The position numbers and the translations under genes are program-made. This document shows, piece after piece, positions 8,249 to 16,037 of a DNA stretch of 64,000 nucleotides (the first letter of the stretch is position 1; every line of letters begins with the position of its first letter). Location: contig CAIYWC010000012.1 in assembly GCA_903929795.1 (NCBI GenBank), positions 1 to 64,000 of the forward strand, in the 5' to 3' direction. The notes beneath the pieces were generated by a model that was not told the origin of the DNA, did no database searches, and worked only from the letters and a program-made list of their open reading frames with translations. Source of the stretch: an uncultured Myxococcales bacterium (lineage in GTDB: Bacteria; Myxococcota_A; UBA9042).

Positions 8249-10147
8249 CTATTCGCCGCAGTTCACCCGTAGATCTGCCTCCGTCGCCAGCTCCTCCGCG
8301 TTCAACCCGCCGAGCTTGCCGGCTTCCGCCAGCGCGTCTTTGCACCCTGCCGCGTCGTGTTCGCCCTGCCATGCGACCTGCGCCGCGCCCAGCCAGCCCT
8401 GCGTCGCGCCCAACCGACCCGCGTCCTGAAACAGCGACCGCGCCAGCTTCGCGTTCTCCGCCACGTGTAGCTTCTTGCCGGCGATGAGTTGCCGCGCCTC
8501 GGCGATCAGCCGCGGCCGCAGCGACCGTTGCCATTCGGTCCGGTCGTCGCTCAGCAGCGTGCCCGGCTTCACGCCGCACTTGCCAGCCAGCAGCGTCATT
8601 TCGGCGTCGCCCGGCTGCGCCGTCAGCGCCCGCAGCGCGTGTTTCTGGCAGCGCACCCGCTGCGCCGGCAGGTACTGCGCCATCAGGCGCGCCAGCTCGC
8701 GATCGCCACGCCAATCACCTTCAAAAGCAGCGACTTCCCACTTCAGCGCCGCGAACACCGGCTGCGTCTGGGCGTACGCGCTGCCCTGCTCAAATTGCCG
8801 CCGGGCCGCTTCGATCGCCGCTTCACGCGCCCGTTCGGCCAGCCGCGCCGCCGTCACCGTCGCGGGCTCCGGCGGCGCCACTGCGACCTGCGCCTCATGG
8901 CCGCCGCGCGTCTTTGCCACCACGGATGCCACGCCGCGGTCATCGATGTGGACGACCCGCTCCGGGCCGTGTCCAGCCACCGGCCCGCGCCCGAGCATGC
9001 GCGCGCCCACCGCAACAATCCCAACAAGAATCGCGACTTGTCCGACCAGCAGCAGCTGCTTTTGCTTGCGCACCGCGGGCGTCAGCGCCGACGACGGCCG
9101 TCGGCCTGTCCACGTCGACTCGCGAAACGACTCGGCGGACAGGTCGGGAATGGGCCGCGACGGCGGGCGCATCCGTGGCCGGGCGCGCAGCAGCGCCGGT
9201 TCAGCGGTCAAGTTGCCGCCCAGATCGTGGTTCTCCAGCCAGGACACGTGCTCTGCGCGCTTTTCCAGCCACTTCGCCAGCGTCCACTCGCCGTCCGGCC
9301 CCGCGATGCTGGTCTCCACGGTCATTTCCGATGGGTCATGGCGCAGTTGCAAGCATTTGAGCCCCGGCGACGCCGCGAACAAAAAGCATGCCGACCGCTT
9401 GAGCCGCGGGTGCGGTAGCACGCGGATGAACGGCGACAGCTCCAGCAGCGCCGACGCGTCCGGATTGCTCCAGTACACCGTGTCCAGCAGCAGGTGCGCC
9501 GTCCACGAAGCCTCCACCGACGGAGGCGTCTCCGCGCCGCCGACCAGGAACTGGATGCGCCCGGTGAAGCCGCTGTTGCGCAAGGTCGTCAGCGTCGCGG
9601 GCCGCAGCAGGCGGTATGGCCCCAGCCAGTGCAGCGACTCGCACAGCGCCAGCGTCGCCAGCAGCAGCCGCTCGGTCGGCGTGCCCGATTCCTCGATCAC
9701 CAGCGTGTCCGTCGCGTACATCAGCTCGCGCCGCAGCTTGAGCACCTTCTCCAGGTGCCGCTGGCCCGCCGCCGGCTCGCCGCGCAGGCCGTGCGCCCAC
9801 ACAAGCAACTCCAGGGCAAACGGCCGCGGCTCCGCACGCCGGAACACGGCGTCCACGGCGGCATTCAGCAGCGAAAACCAAGCGTCCGGCTGCGGTTCGT
9901 CCAGCGACGGCAGCAGGGTCTCCACCGACTTGTCCGGCGGCCCGCGCAGGTAGTCGCACAGCGCCAGCACGCCCAAAGTGCGCAGCAGGACGTCGATCAG
10001 GCCGAGCAGGCGCTGTTCCAGCTGCGCATTGGTGCGGGCCAGCAGGACTTCTTGCCACGCGGCGGCAATCGGCTGCGGCAGATGCCGGCAAACAGCCTGC
10101 TGCTCCTCGTCCAGACTGCCGACTGTGCCAATGGCGCCGGTGTTCAT
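8249..10147 (-). CDS. Unknown protein with one central transmembrane helix
   Basis: A 632-residue protein. The N-terminal ~350 residues are predicted cytoplasmic, with a helical start (LPQPIAAAWQEVL) resembling helical regions that accompany kinase or regulatory modules in myxobacteria; that resemblance is from memory and weak. A hydrophobic helix (LLLVGQVAILVGIVAVGA) at about residues 360-380 is followed by ~250 residues, mostly helical with three spaced Cys near the end. No catalytic motif is seen. The ATG has GAGGA upstream. It lies 45 bp after the S1-domain gene and 94 bp before murC, so it may belong to a four-gene minus-strand transcript. Confidence 0.7.
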   Translation of the reverse strand: MNTGAIGTVGSLDEEQQAVCRHLPQPIAAAWQEVLLARTNAQLEQRLLGLIDVLLRTLGVLALCDYLRGPPDKSVETLLPSLDEPQPDAWFSLLNAAVDAVFRRAEPRPFALELLVWAHGLRGEPAAGQRHLEKVLKLRRELMYATDTLVIEESGTPTERLLLATLALCESLHWLGPYRLLRPATLTTLRNSGFTGRIQFLVGGAETPPSVEASWTAHLLLDTVYWSNPDASALLELSPFIRVLPHPRLKRSACFLFAASPGLKCLQLRHDPSEMTVETSIAGPDGEWTLAKWLEKRAEHVSWLENHDLGGNLTAEPALLRARPRMRPPSRPIPDLSAESFRESTWTGRRPSSALTPAVRKQKQLLLVGQVAILVGIVAVGARMLGRGPVAGHGPERVVHIDDRGVASVVAKTRGGHEAQVAVAPPEPATVTAARLAERAREAAIEAARRQFEQGSAYAQTQPVFAALKWEVAAFEGDWRGDRELARLMAQYLPAQRVRCQKHALRALTAQPGDAEMTLLAGKCGVKPGTLLSDDRTEWQRSLRPRLIAEARQLIAGKKLHVAENAKLARSLFQDAGRLGATQGWLGAAQVAWQGEHDAAGCKDALAEAGKLGGLNAEELATEADLRVNCGE

Positions 10148-10192
10148 CAGGGTCCTCGAGCGGGTCTGGCGTGGGAGTCGCCAGTCGCGAGG

Positions 10193-11764
10193 CTACTTCT
10201 TGCCCTGATTCAGCTTCTGCCGCAACAATTCTCCAAAGGATCCGACTGACTCGGCCAAATTCGCCGGCTTTTGCTGGGCCATCCACGCGTCGGCTTCCGC
10301 CCGCTCCAACGCGCTCGCCGCCGCCGCGCGCGACAGACGCACCTTGCCGTCGGGGCGAATATCCTGCACCAGCGCGTCAAATTGCGCGCCGATCGGCACC
10401 AGCTTGCGCAAGTCGGCGCCGTGCGGCAGACCGAGTTCAAACGACGGCACCAGTCCACGGCCCGTCGCCCAGGACACGAACACGCCAAAGCTCTCGATCT
10501 TGTCCACCGTCACCGGCACCACCGTTCCGACCACCGGCGCCGGCGCCACCGCGCGCTCATTGCGCGGCGCCTGGCTCAGCCGCTCCTGGTTGGGCAGCGT
10601 CGTCGTGCTCGGCCGCGCCCAGCCCACCACGCGCAGTCCCGCCGGAGCCACCGGCGCCGCGCGATCGCCGTCCAGCACCGCGTCCAGCAGCTGCGGATCG
10701 ACGTAGGAAAGCGCGATCCGCCGGCTCAGGCCGTCCGCCAGCTCGATTTGCACGACAATGTCCTGGCCCGGCTGCACCACGTCCGCCGCGCGCGTCACCC
10801 GCCGGCCGAACGCGCTGACGTGAATCAGGCCTTCCACCGCCGGGATCAGCTCCACGAACGCGCCAAATGCCTCCACGCGCGTCACGATGCCGCGCACCAG
10901 CAAGCCGGGCTGCAGCGCAGGCAGCACCTGCTCAAACGGGTCGCGGGCAAGTGCGCGCATCGACAGGCCAATCTTCTCCACCGGCCGACCCTTGTGGTCC
11001 AGCCCCGGTTCGATGCGCGTGACCTCGACTTCGACTTCCTGGCCTTCCGTCACCACGTCCTGCGGCCGTTTGCGGCCCCACGCCAGCTCGGACGCCGGCA
11101 CCATGCCTTCCAGGCCGCCCAGGTCGACGAACGCGCCAAAATCCAGCACGCGCGTCACCGTCCCCGCCAGCCGTGCACCGATCGCGATCCTGCCGCGCGT
11201 CTCCGTGGCCTTTTGCGCCTGGCTCTCTTCCAGCAGCGCCCGGCGCGAAACCAGCAGGTCGCGGCCATCGCGCACTTCCACCACGCGGAACTGCATTTTT
11301 TGGCCGACCAGCGTCGCCGGATCCGCGATGCGCCGCGTGTCCATCTGGCCCAGCGGGCAAAAACCGGTCGCGCCCGAGACGTCCACCAGGTAGCCGCCCT
11401 TGTTCACGCCGGTGATCGTCCCTTCCACCGGCAGGCCCGAGACCGCCGCGTCCGCCAGCACCTGCAAATTCACGTGGCCCTTGGCGATCGTCTTTGCCAG
11501 CTCCACCACGCGATCGCGAATGCGCACGACAACGGCGTCCACGCGATCGCCCGGCTTGAGGGTCGCCTCGCCGTCCTTGCCGATCAGCCCGACCGTGTCC
11601 AGCAGCGCTTCCAGGCCGTCGCCAAGATCCACCGTCGCGGAGCCGGTGCCGATGAACAGCACGGTTCCTGAGACGCGATCGCCCACCGTGACGCGTTTGC
11701 GCGGCTTTGTGTTGTCCGCTTCAAAAAGGGCGCCAAAGTCTTCATCGTCCGTGATCTGTGACAT
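10193..11764 (-). CDS. S1 RNA-binding domain protein (ribosomal protein S1-like)
   Basis: A 523-residue protein made of five OB-fold S1-type domains, at approximately residues 22-95, 105-180, 190-270, 280-350 and 420-490. The third and fourth carry the classic GxVTRVxxFGAFV(D/E)L core; the first, second and fifth are more divergent. Such proteins bind single-stranded RNA, either as ribosomal S1 (4-6 domains) or as accessory RNA-binding proteins. The divergent end domains and absence of cmk or himD neighbours make it less certain to be the ribosomal S1. The start was set at 11764 because a strong AGGAGG lies seven bases upstream; a longer frame runs to 11890 but would cross the divergent regulator's start. 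It is divergent from the FadR-type gene. Confidence 0.85.
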   Translation of the reverse strand: MSQITDDEDFGALFEADNTKPRKRVTVGDRVSGTVLFIGTGSATVDLGDGLEALLDTVGLIGKDGEATLKPGDRVDAVVVRIRDRVVELAKTIAKGHVNLQVLADAAVSGLPVEGTITGVNKGGYLVDVSGATGFCPLGQMDTRRIADPATLVGQKMQFRVVEVRDGRDLLVSRRALLEESQAQKATETRGRIAIGARLAGTVTRVLDFGAFVDLGGLEGMVPASELAWGRKRPQDVVTEGQEVEVEVTRIEPGLDHKGRPVEKIGLSMRALARDPFEQVLPALQPGLLVRGIVTRVEAFGAFVELIPAVEGLIHVSAFGRRVTRAADVVQPGQDIVVQIELADGLSRRIALSYVDPQLLDAVLDGDRAAPVAPAGLRVVGWARPSTTTLPNQERLSQAPRNERAVAPAPVVGTVVPVTVDKIESFGVFVSWATGRGLVPSFELGLPHGADLRKLVPIGAQFDALVQDIRPDGKVRLSRAAAASALERAEADAWMAQQKPANLAESVGSFGELLRQKLNQGKK

Positions 11765-11870
11765 GCGAGCTTCCTCCTGGTCCGGGCTGGCGGTTGTAGC
11801 GGTCTCAGCCGGGTGTGGCAACTGCCCGGGCGGATTTTTGCGCGCGCAGGCGCTTGACGGCGGCGCAAAG

Positions 11871-11881
11871 TGGTCCGACCA
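11871..11881. promoter_or_regulatory. FadR-type operator, perfect palindrome TGGTCCGACCA
   Basis: The sequence TGGTC-C-GACCA is a perfect 5+1+5 palindrome ending seven bases before the regulator's ATG. It matches the TGGTCNGACCA core bound by E. coli FadR. The downstream protein has a FadR-like recognition helix, so autoregulation is likely. The site is also 107 bp upstream of the divergent S1-domain gene and could affect it. Confidence 0.7.
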
Positions 11882-11888
11882 TCTGGTC

Positions 11889-12632
11889 ATGATGGCTGAA
11901 CCGATGCCCCCGGACCGCCCACAGCCCGCCAGCGCCGCCGATGCGTGTTTTGCCCACTTGCGCAGCGCGATTCTGTCGGGTCAGACGCCGCCCGGCCAGC
12001 GTCTGCCGCCGGAGCGCACGCTGGCGCGGCAACTGGGCGTCAACCGTACGACATTGCGGTCGGCGCTGACGCGGCTCGACGCGGCGGGGCTGATCGACGC
12101 GCGGCAAGGCTCCGGCACGCTGGTGCGCGATTTCCGCCGCACTGCGGGCCTGGAATTGCTGCCGGAGCTGCTGGACCAAATCCGTGATGGCGCGGCGCGG
12201 CGCGCGCTGATCGACGACCTGCTGCTGATGCGCCGGCAGATGGCGTCGGCGGTGCTGGCCCGGCTGGCCGCGGGCGTGACCCCGCGCGCGCGCGCGCACG
12301 TGGCGGCGGCGGTGGAGGCGATGGCGCGCACAATCGACGCGGGCGCAGGTGCGGGCGCGGTGGCGCGCGCGGAGCTGGCCGTGCTGGGGGCGGTGCTGGA
12401 CGCGGCGCAGAGCCCCGTGCTGGCGCTGTGCTGCAATCCGGTCAGCGACGCCGTGGCGCGAAATTCCGAGTTGTGCGCGGCCATGTACGCGAATCCGCAG
12501 ATCAATCTGCAGGGCTGGCTGGTCCTGTGCGACTGGCTGGCGGCGCCGGAAGCCGCCGCGATCGCGCCCATGCTCGCGGCGATCGACGCGCTGGACGCCG
12601 CGACCTTGGACGCGCTGGCGTTTGGCGTGTGA
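11889..12632 (+). CDS. GntR-family transcriptional regulator, FadR-like
   Basis: A 247-residue protein. Residues ~18-85 form a winged helix-turn-helix (LRSAILSGQTPPGQRLPPER, then GVNRTTLRSALTRLDAAGL); the recognition helix RTTLR matches that of E. coli FadR (RTTLR). The following segment RTAGLELLPELLDQI aligns with FadR's linker (xTSGLNILETLARL), and the ~150-residue all-helical C-terminal domain is the size of the FadR acyl-CoA-binding domain. FadR proteins release DNA on binding long-chain acyl-CoA; ligand specificity here is inferred only from overall similarity. The true start is 11889 or 11892 (tandem ATG); the longer open frame upstream is antisense to the S1 gene. A matching operator overlaps the leader, and a second lies upstream of the JmjC gene. 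Confidence 0.85.
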   Translation: MMAEPMPPDRPQPASAADACFAHLRSAILSGQTPPGQRLPPERTLARQLGVNRTTLRSALTRLDAAGLIDARQGSGTLVRDFRRTAGLELLPELLDQIRDGAARRALIDDLLLMRRQMASAVLARLAAGVTPRARAHVAAAVEAMARTIDAGAGAGAVARAELAVLGAVLDAAQSPVLALCCNPVSDAVARNSELCAAMYANPQINLQGWLVLCDWLAAPEAAAIAPMLAAIDALDAATLDALAFGV

Positions 12633-12716
12633 AGATGCCACGCCACGTCTGGCGTTGCCCCAGCGTGCCAGCCCATTGCCCGAGCGCATAAGTCCGCGCG
12701 GTGCCGGAGAAAAGCC

Positions 12717-13262
12717 ATGTTGAAAGCCAGTGACCTGTGGAACCACGACAACACGCAACTGGGCACGGCGCTCAGCCGCGGCCAGGCGATTGGCCCCGAT
12801 GAGCTGGCCGGCTGGGAGTACCGCGGCGTGGCGCTCGGATTGCCGGAATTTGTCGAGAAGCTGACGTGGAAGACCTTCATCAAGGCGTTTTGGCGGGATC
12901 CGGGCGCAGAATTTGTGCGCGGCTGGAACGTGCGACTCGTGCAGACCGGGCTCGACGGCGCGATTGAATTCAAGCAAAAACACGGGCAGCCGTTCAGCTT
13001 CGGGCCGTACCGCGTCACGGCGTTGCCGCACAAGCTGCCGTTTGCGATCGCCGACGGGCTGCTGTTGGATTATGGCCTGGAGACCGGCTTTTTTGACGGG
13101 ATGCACCTGGTGCGCGATCCGCTGGTCGCGCTCAATCCCGGCGATCCGACGCAGCTGCTGGGTTGGACCTACCTGCAGCTTGGGCCGTGGCAGCTGCCGA
13201 CGCCGAGCTACTTCACGCTGGAGCGGCTCCGCCCGGTGACGCACGTGCACCCGAACCGGTAG
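12717..13262 (+). CDS. Conserved-looking protein of unknown function
   Basis: A 181-residue cytoplasmic protein without signal peptide or membrane helix. It is rich in aromatic residues and has recognisable blocks (WEYRGVALGLPEF, TWKTFIKAFW, VRGWNVRL, LLLDYGLETGFFDG), suggesting a compact beta-rich fold, possibly lipid- or ligand-binding of the lipocalin type; that is speculation. The ATG has GGAG upstream. It lies 84 bp downstream of the FadR-like regulator on the same strand and may be co-transcribed with it. Confidence 0.7.
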   Translation: MLKASDLWNHDNTQLGTALSRGQAIGPDELAGWEYRGVALGLPEFVEKLTWKTFIKAFWRDPGAEFVRGWNVRLVQTGLDGAIEFKQKHGQPFSFGPYRVTALPHKLPFAIADGLLLDYGLETGFFDGMHLVRDPLVALNPGDPTQLLGWTYLQLGPWQLPTPSYFTLERLRPVTHVHPNR

Positions 13263-13371
13263 CGGCCACAAGCGCTGACCCACGATGGCGAACACGCTCG
13301 ATCCGGCGACCTGATGCGTTTCGGACGGGCAGCGCGCCGCGGGTCGAGGCAGCCGCGATCGTGGCATTCGG

Positions 13372-14223
13372 TCAGCGTGTGTGCCCCAGCGCGGCAGCCA
13401 CAGCGGCTTGCACGTCCGGCTTCGACGCTGCGGTCGCCTGCCGCAGCACGTCGGCAAAGTTGAGCGCGCCAGCCTGATCCAGCGCCTGCTCGCGGCGCCA
13501 CACTTCCACGCCGCGCGCGACCTGGCCTTCCGGCAGGAACGCGCCGCCAAAACCCACGCAGCGCACCGGCGTCGCGACGCGGTGCACAAAGCCGGGCGGG
13601 CAGATCATCATCTCGCCGGCGCGGAGCGTGGTCGTCCAGGTGGGCACGCCGTCGGGCCAGTTGCCGGTCCGCGGGTCGGCATAATCGCCGGTCGCGGCAT
13701 CCCAGAGGCCAAGAGCGAGGTCGGCGTGCGCCAATTCCCAGTGTTTCTCGCCTTCAATCAGGTACATCCAGCCGCCGCAGCCGTAGCTGTCCACGTGCAT
13801 CGGCGTGTAGGCGCCTGGCGCGGTCAGGACCACACTGCGGCGGTAGTGCGCGGTGCGCGCATCGCGGTTCAACAAGTTTGCGGCGTCCATCGCGGGATGA
13901 ACCGGAAAAACGGCGTCAAAACGCCGGTCTTGCAGGTACACGTCCACCACGTTCAGGCCCGGATCCGCGTTGGGCGCCGCCCAGGCGTCCACGAAATCGT
14001 CTGCGGTCCACTCCTGCCAGGCGTCGCCGGAATTGCGCGCGTAGACCCAGAGCATTTGGCCGTCCAGCCACGCCTTCAGCGCGTCTGCGGCGAGGTGTCG
14101 TGGCGGCGCCGGCCAGCCTGTCACGACAACGGGCGCGGCGAGCGCGTCCAGCACAGCCGGCGTCAACGCCTGCCAGTCGATGTGCGGCACGGGCGTCGTG
14201 TGAGGATTGGGGCTGAACGTCAT
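13372..14223 (-). CDS. Cupin-8/JmjC-like Fe(II)/2-oxoglutarate-dependent oxygenase
   Basis: A 283-residue protein of the JmjC/cupin-8 superfamily, whose members hydroxylate protein side chains or small molecules. The metal triad is visible: His143 and Asp145 in TPMHVDSYGCGGW, and His214 in CPPGFVHRV; YLIEGEKHWEL is the typical beta-strand following the HxD motif. The chosen ATG at 14223 has AGAGG upstream; an in-frame GTG at 14250 would add nine residues. A promoter-like pair lies at 14387-14415 and a FadR-like operator at 14290-14300 in the leader, so it may belong to the neighbouring FadR-like regulon. The substrate is unknown. Confidence 0.85.
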   Translation of the reverse strand: MTFSPNPHTTPVPHIDWQALTPAVLDALAAPVVVTGWPAPPRHLAADALKAWLDGQMLWVYARNSGDAWQEWTADDFVDAWAAPNADPGLNVVDVYLQDRRFDAVFPVHPAMDAANLLNRDARTAHYRRSVVLTAPGAYTPMHVDSYGCGGWMYLIEGEKHWELAHADLALGLWDAATGDYADPRTGNWPDGVPTWTTTLRAGEMMICPPGFVHRVATPVRCVGFGGAFLPEGQVARGVEVWRREQALDQAGALNFADVLRQATAASKPDVQAAVAAALGHTR

Positions 14224-14289
14224 GGGCGGCCTCTGGTTTGTCACGGGCACTTCAAAACATGCCGACCGATGTCGAACACCAAACTTTGT

Positions 14290-14300
14290 CGGTCAGACCA
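14290..14300. promoter_or_regulatory. Second FadR-like site upstream of the oxygenase gene
   Basis: Read on the minus strand from 14303, the sequence is AACTGGTCTGACCG. It contains the GGTCNGACC palindrome plus the AACT left flank of the E. coli FadR consensus; one outer base of the palindrome (C at 14290) is mismatched. It lies in the predicted 5' leader of the oxygenase gene, where a bound repressor could block elongation. Confidence 0.5.
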
Positions 14301-14353
14301 GTTGCATTTCGGACTGGCACCGCGAGCGTGCTCATCCGGAAGCACGCCGCGGA

Positions 14354-14373
14354 TCGAGACCGGTTGATCTCGA
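14354..14373. repeat. Inverted repeat downstream of a promoter-like pair
   Basis: TCGAGA and TCTCGA are separated by eight bases. The repeat begins about 14 bases downstream of the minus-strand -10 hexamer at 14387-14392, so it overlaps or follows the predicted transcription start. It could be an operator or a leader hairpin. Confidence 0.4.
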
Positions 14374-14386
14374 ACTTCGGTCGGAG

Positions 14387-14415
14387 TGTATAGTGCTCGG
14401 GCGCGAATAACTCAA
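14387..14415 (-). promoter_or_regulatory. Sigma70-like promoter for the oxygenase gene
   Basis: On the minus strand TTGAGT (14415-14410), a 17-base spacer and TATACA (14392-14387) form a near-consensus promoter in a locally A+T-rich patch. The predicted leader to the ATG at 14223 is about 155 bases and contains the inverted repeat and the FadR-like site. Confidence 0.55.
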
Positions 14416-14468
14416 CGATTTTGCTCTGCGGCTGGGTCGCCGAGCGCGCCCGCCCTTGGCCCGGGTCC

Positions 14469-15872
14469 TTACACCACATCCGGGGCCTCAGCAAACGCGC
14501 GGCGCAGGCGATTTCCGCCCGACACGTTGGCCAACGCGGCCAGGACGCCGACGGCAATGGTGAAACGCATGGCGCTGCCCTCGGCCCAGCCCAGCGCGTC
14601 CGCGAACCAGCGCGCGGCAAACAGCAGCGCGCACCCGACGATGTAGCCAATCTGCGGCAGCGTGCCCATCACAAACGTGCCGACGCGCCCGCGCATGTGC
14701 GCCGGCGTGCGCACCAGCAGGGCGTGCGCGGCGGCGCCCTCTGCGCCAAAAGCGAATTGAATCAGCAAGCTTGCCGCCCACGCGGTCGTGAGGCTGGGCG
14801 CGATGCCCAGCAGCGCCAGGTTCAGCAGCAGCACCAGCGGCGTCAGCAGGAACAGCCGGCCATAGCCCAGCCGCCGCAGCAGCCAGCCCGACAGCGCCGC
14901 CTGCATCATCGCGTGCGCCAGCGGTCCGACGATGCGCACGTGCGAATACGCCTGCTGCAAGTCCGCGTTATCCGAACCAACTGATCGCAAAGCAAAAAGC
15001 ACCGCCAGCGACATCATCGTCCAGCTCGCGGCATTGCCGACCTGGAGCGCGCTCAGCCAGCGCAGCGTCGGCTGCTTCCACAGGTAGTGCAGTGTCTGGC
15101 TGTCCAGCAGGCTGTGCAGCGTTTCCGTCAGCTTGCGCAAGCTGGCCGCGAGGGGAACCTGCTTGCCCGGCCGCCACGCGCGCCACTGCGCGATCGCGTC
15201 GCGCCAAAAGACGGGATCGCCTGACTCCAGCAGCAGCGGCAGCGACCGCTCGCCGTCGGATTCGGCCGGCCGGGTCAGGTGATCCGGCGGCACCAGCCAC
15301 GCGACGACCAGCGCCGTCAGCACCGCCAGCGTCGCGCACAGCGGCAGCAGCGTGTCGGTCGCGGCGAGACCCCAGAGCGTGCGCTTGGCGACAAAGCCGG
15401 CCAGCCCGGTTCCCGCCAGTGTGCCGACGTAGGCCAAGCCGCCGAGCAGGCCAAACAGGCGAATCGCCTGAGATTCGTCAAACAAATCGCGGGCCAGCGC
15501 CCAGGCCAGCAGCACTACCAGGTTGGACTGCAGCGTGTCGACCACGCCCAACATGCCCCACCAGAACGTCGGGCTGTCGCTGTGCAGCGTGCGGTTCCAG
15601 ACGAACAAGTAGCTGGCGGCGAAGAGGGTTAGCAGGGCCATGCCCAGGCGGCGGCGGTCCATGCTGTCCACGCCGCGGGCCAACGCGCCGATGCCGACCA
15701 ACGCGATGCCGGCGTCCACGGCCCACATCCAGACGATGCCGCGCTCGCCCACGCCGCTTGTCGCGAGCACGTCGCAGATGCCCTGCATCATCGCGCTGAC
15801 GATGAGGATCGAGGAGATGGCAATCGCCCGGCGCCACTCGCCGCGCTGGGGCCAGGAGACTGGGCTAGGCAC
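14469..15872 (-). CDS. NTP/NDP exchange (Npt)-like polytopic transporter
   Basis: A 467-residue membrane protein with about twelve predicted helices and a hydrophilic loop near the middle. The segment LLAWALARDLFDESQAIRLFGLLGG resembles the conserved region of the Npt1/Npt2 ATP:ADP antiporter family and its non-parasite relatives (W-x-x-A-N-D-x-F-D-x-R-Q-A-K-R-L-F-G), known distantly from free-living bacteria. Transport substrate cannot be read from sequence, and a generic MFS exporter is the main alternative. It starts at GTG with AAGG upstream and is divergent from the PLP-enzyme gene. Confidence 0.7.
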   Translation of the reverse strand: MPSPVSWPQRGEWRRAIAISSILIVSAMMQGICDVLATSGVGERGIVWMWAVDAGIALVGIGALARGVDSMDRRRLGMALLTLFAASYLFVWNRTLHSDSPTFWWGMLGVVDTLQSNLVVLLAWALARDLFDESQAIRLFGLLGGLAYVGTLAGTGLAGFVAKRTLWGLAATDTLLPLCATLAVLTALVVAWLVPPDHLTRPAESDGERSLPLLLESGDPVFWRDAIAQWRAWRPGKQVPLAASLRKLTETLHSLLDSQTLHYLWKQPTLRWLSALQVGNAASWTMMSLAVLFALRSVGSDNADLQQAYSHVRIVGPLAHAMMQAALSGWLLRRLGYGRLFLLTPLVLLLNLALLGIAPSLTTAWAASLLIQFAFGAEGAAAHALLVRTPAHMRGRVGTFVMGTLPQIGYIVGCALLFAARWFADALGWAEGSAMRFTIAVGVLAALANVSGGNRLRRAFAEAPDVV

Positions 15873-16037
15873 GACGCGGCCTTGCGGGGAATTGCCGGTG
15901 CGGACGGGGTGACATGCGGGACTCGGCGGCGCGGAGGGCGCGCAACCGTAGCGTCACGGTCGCCCGCCGCGGCGTCAAGGGCTGCGGGGGCTCGACGCGG
16001 TTTTGCCGCTGGAGTAGCGTGTGCGCCGGAGGTGTCC

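Noticed and set aside
11765..11890. Longer start for the S1-domain protein at 11890
   Set aside because: It would cross the regulator's operator and start; ATG 11764 has a perfect AGGAGG.
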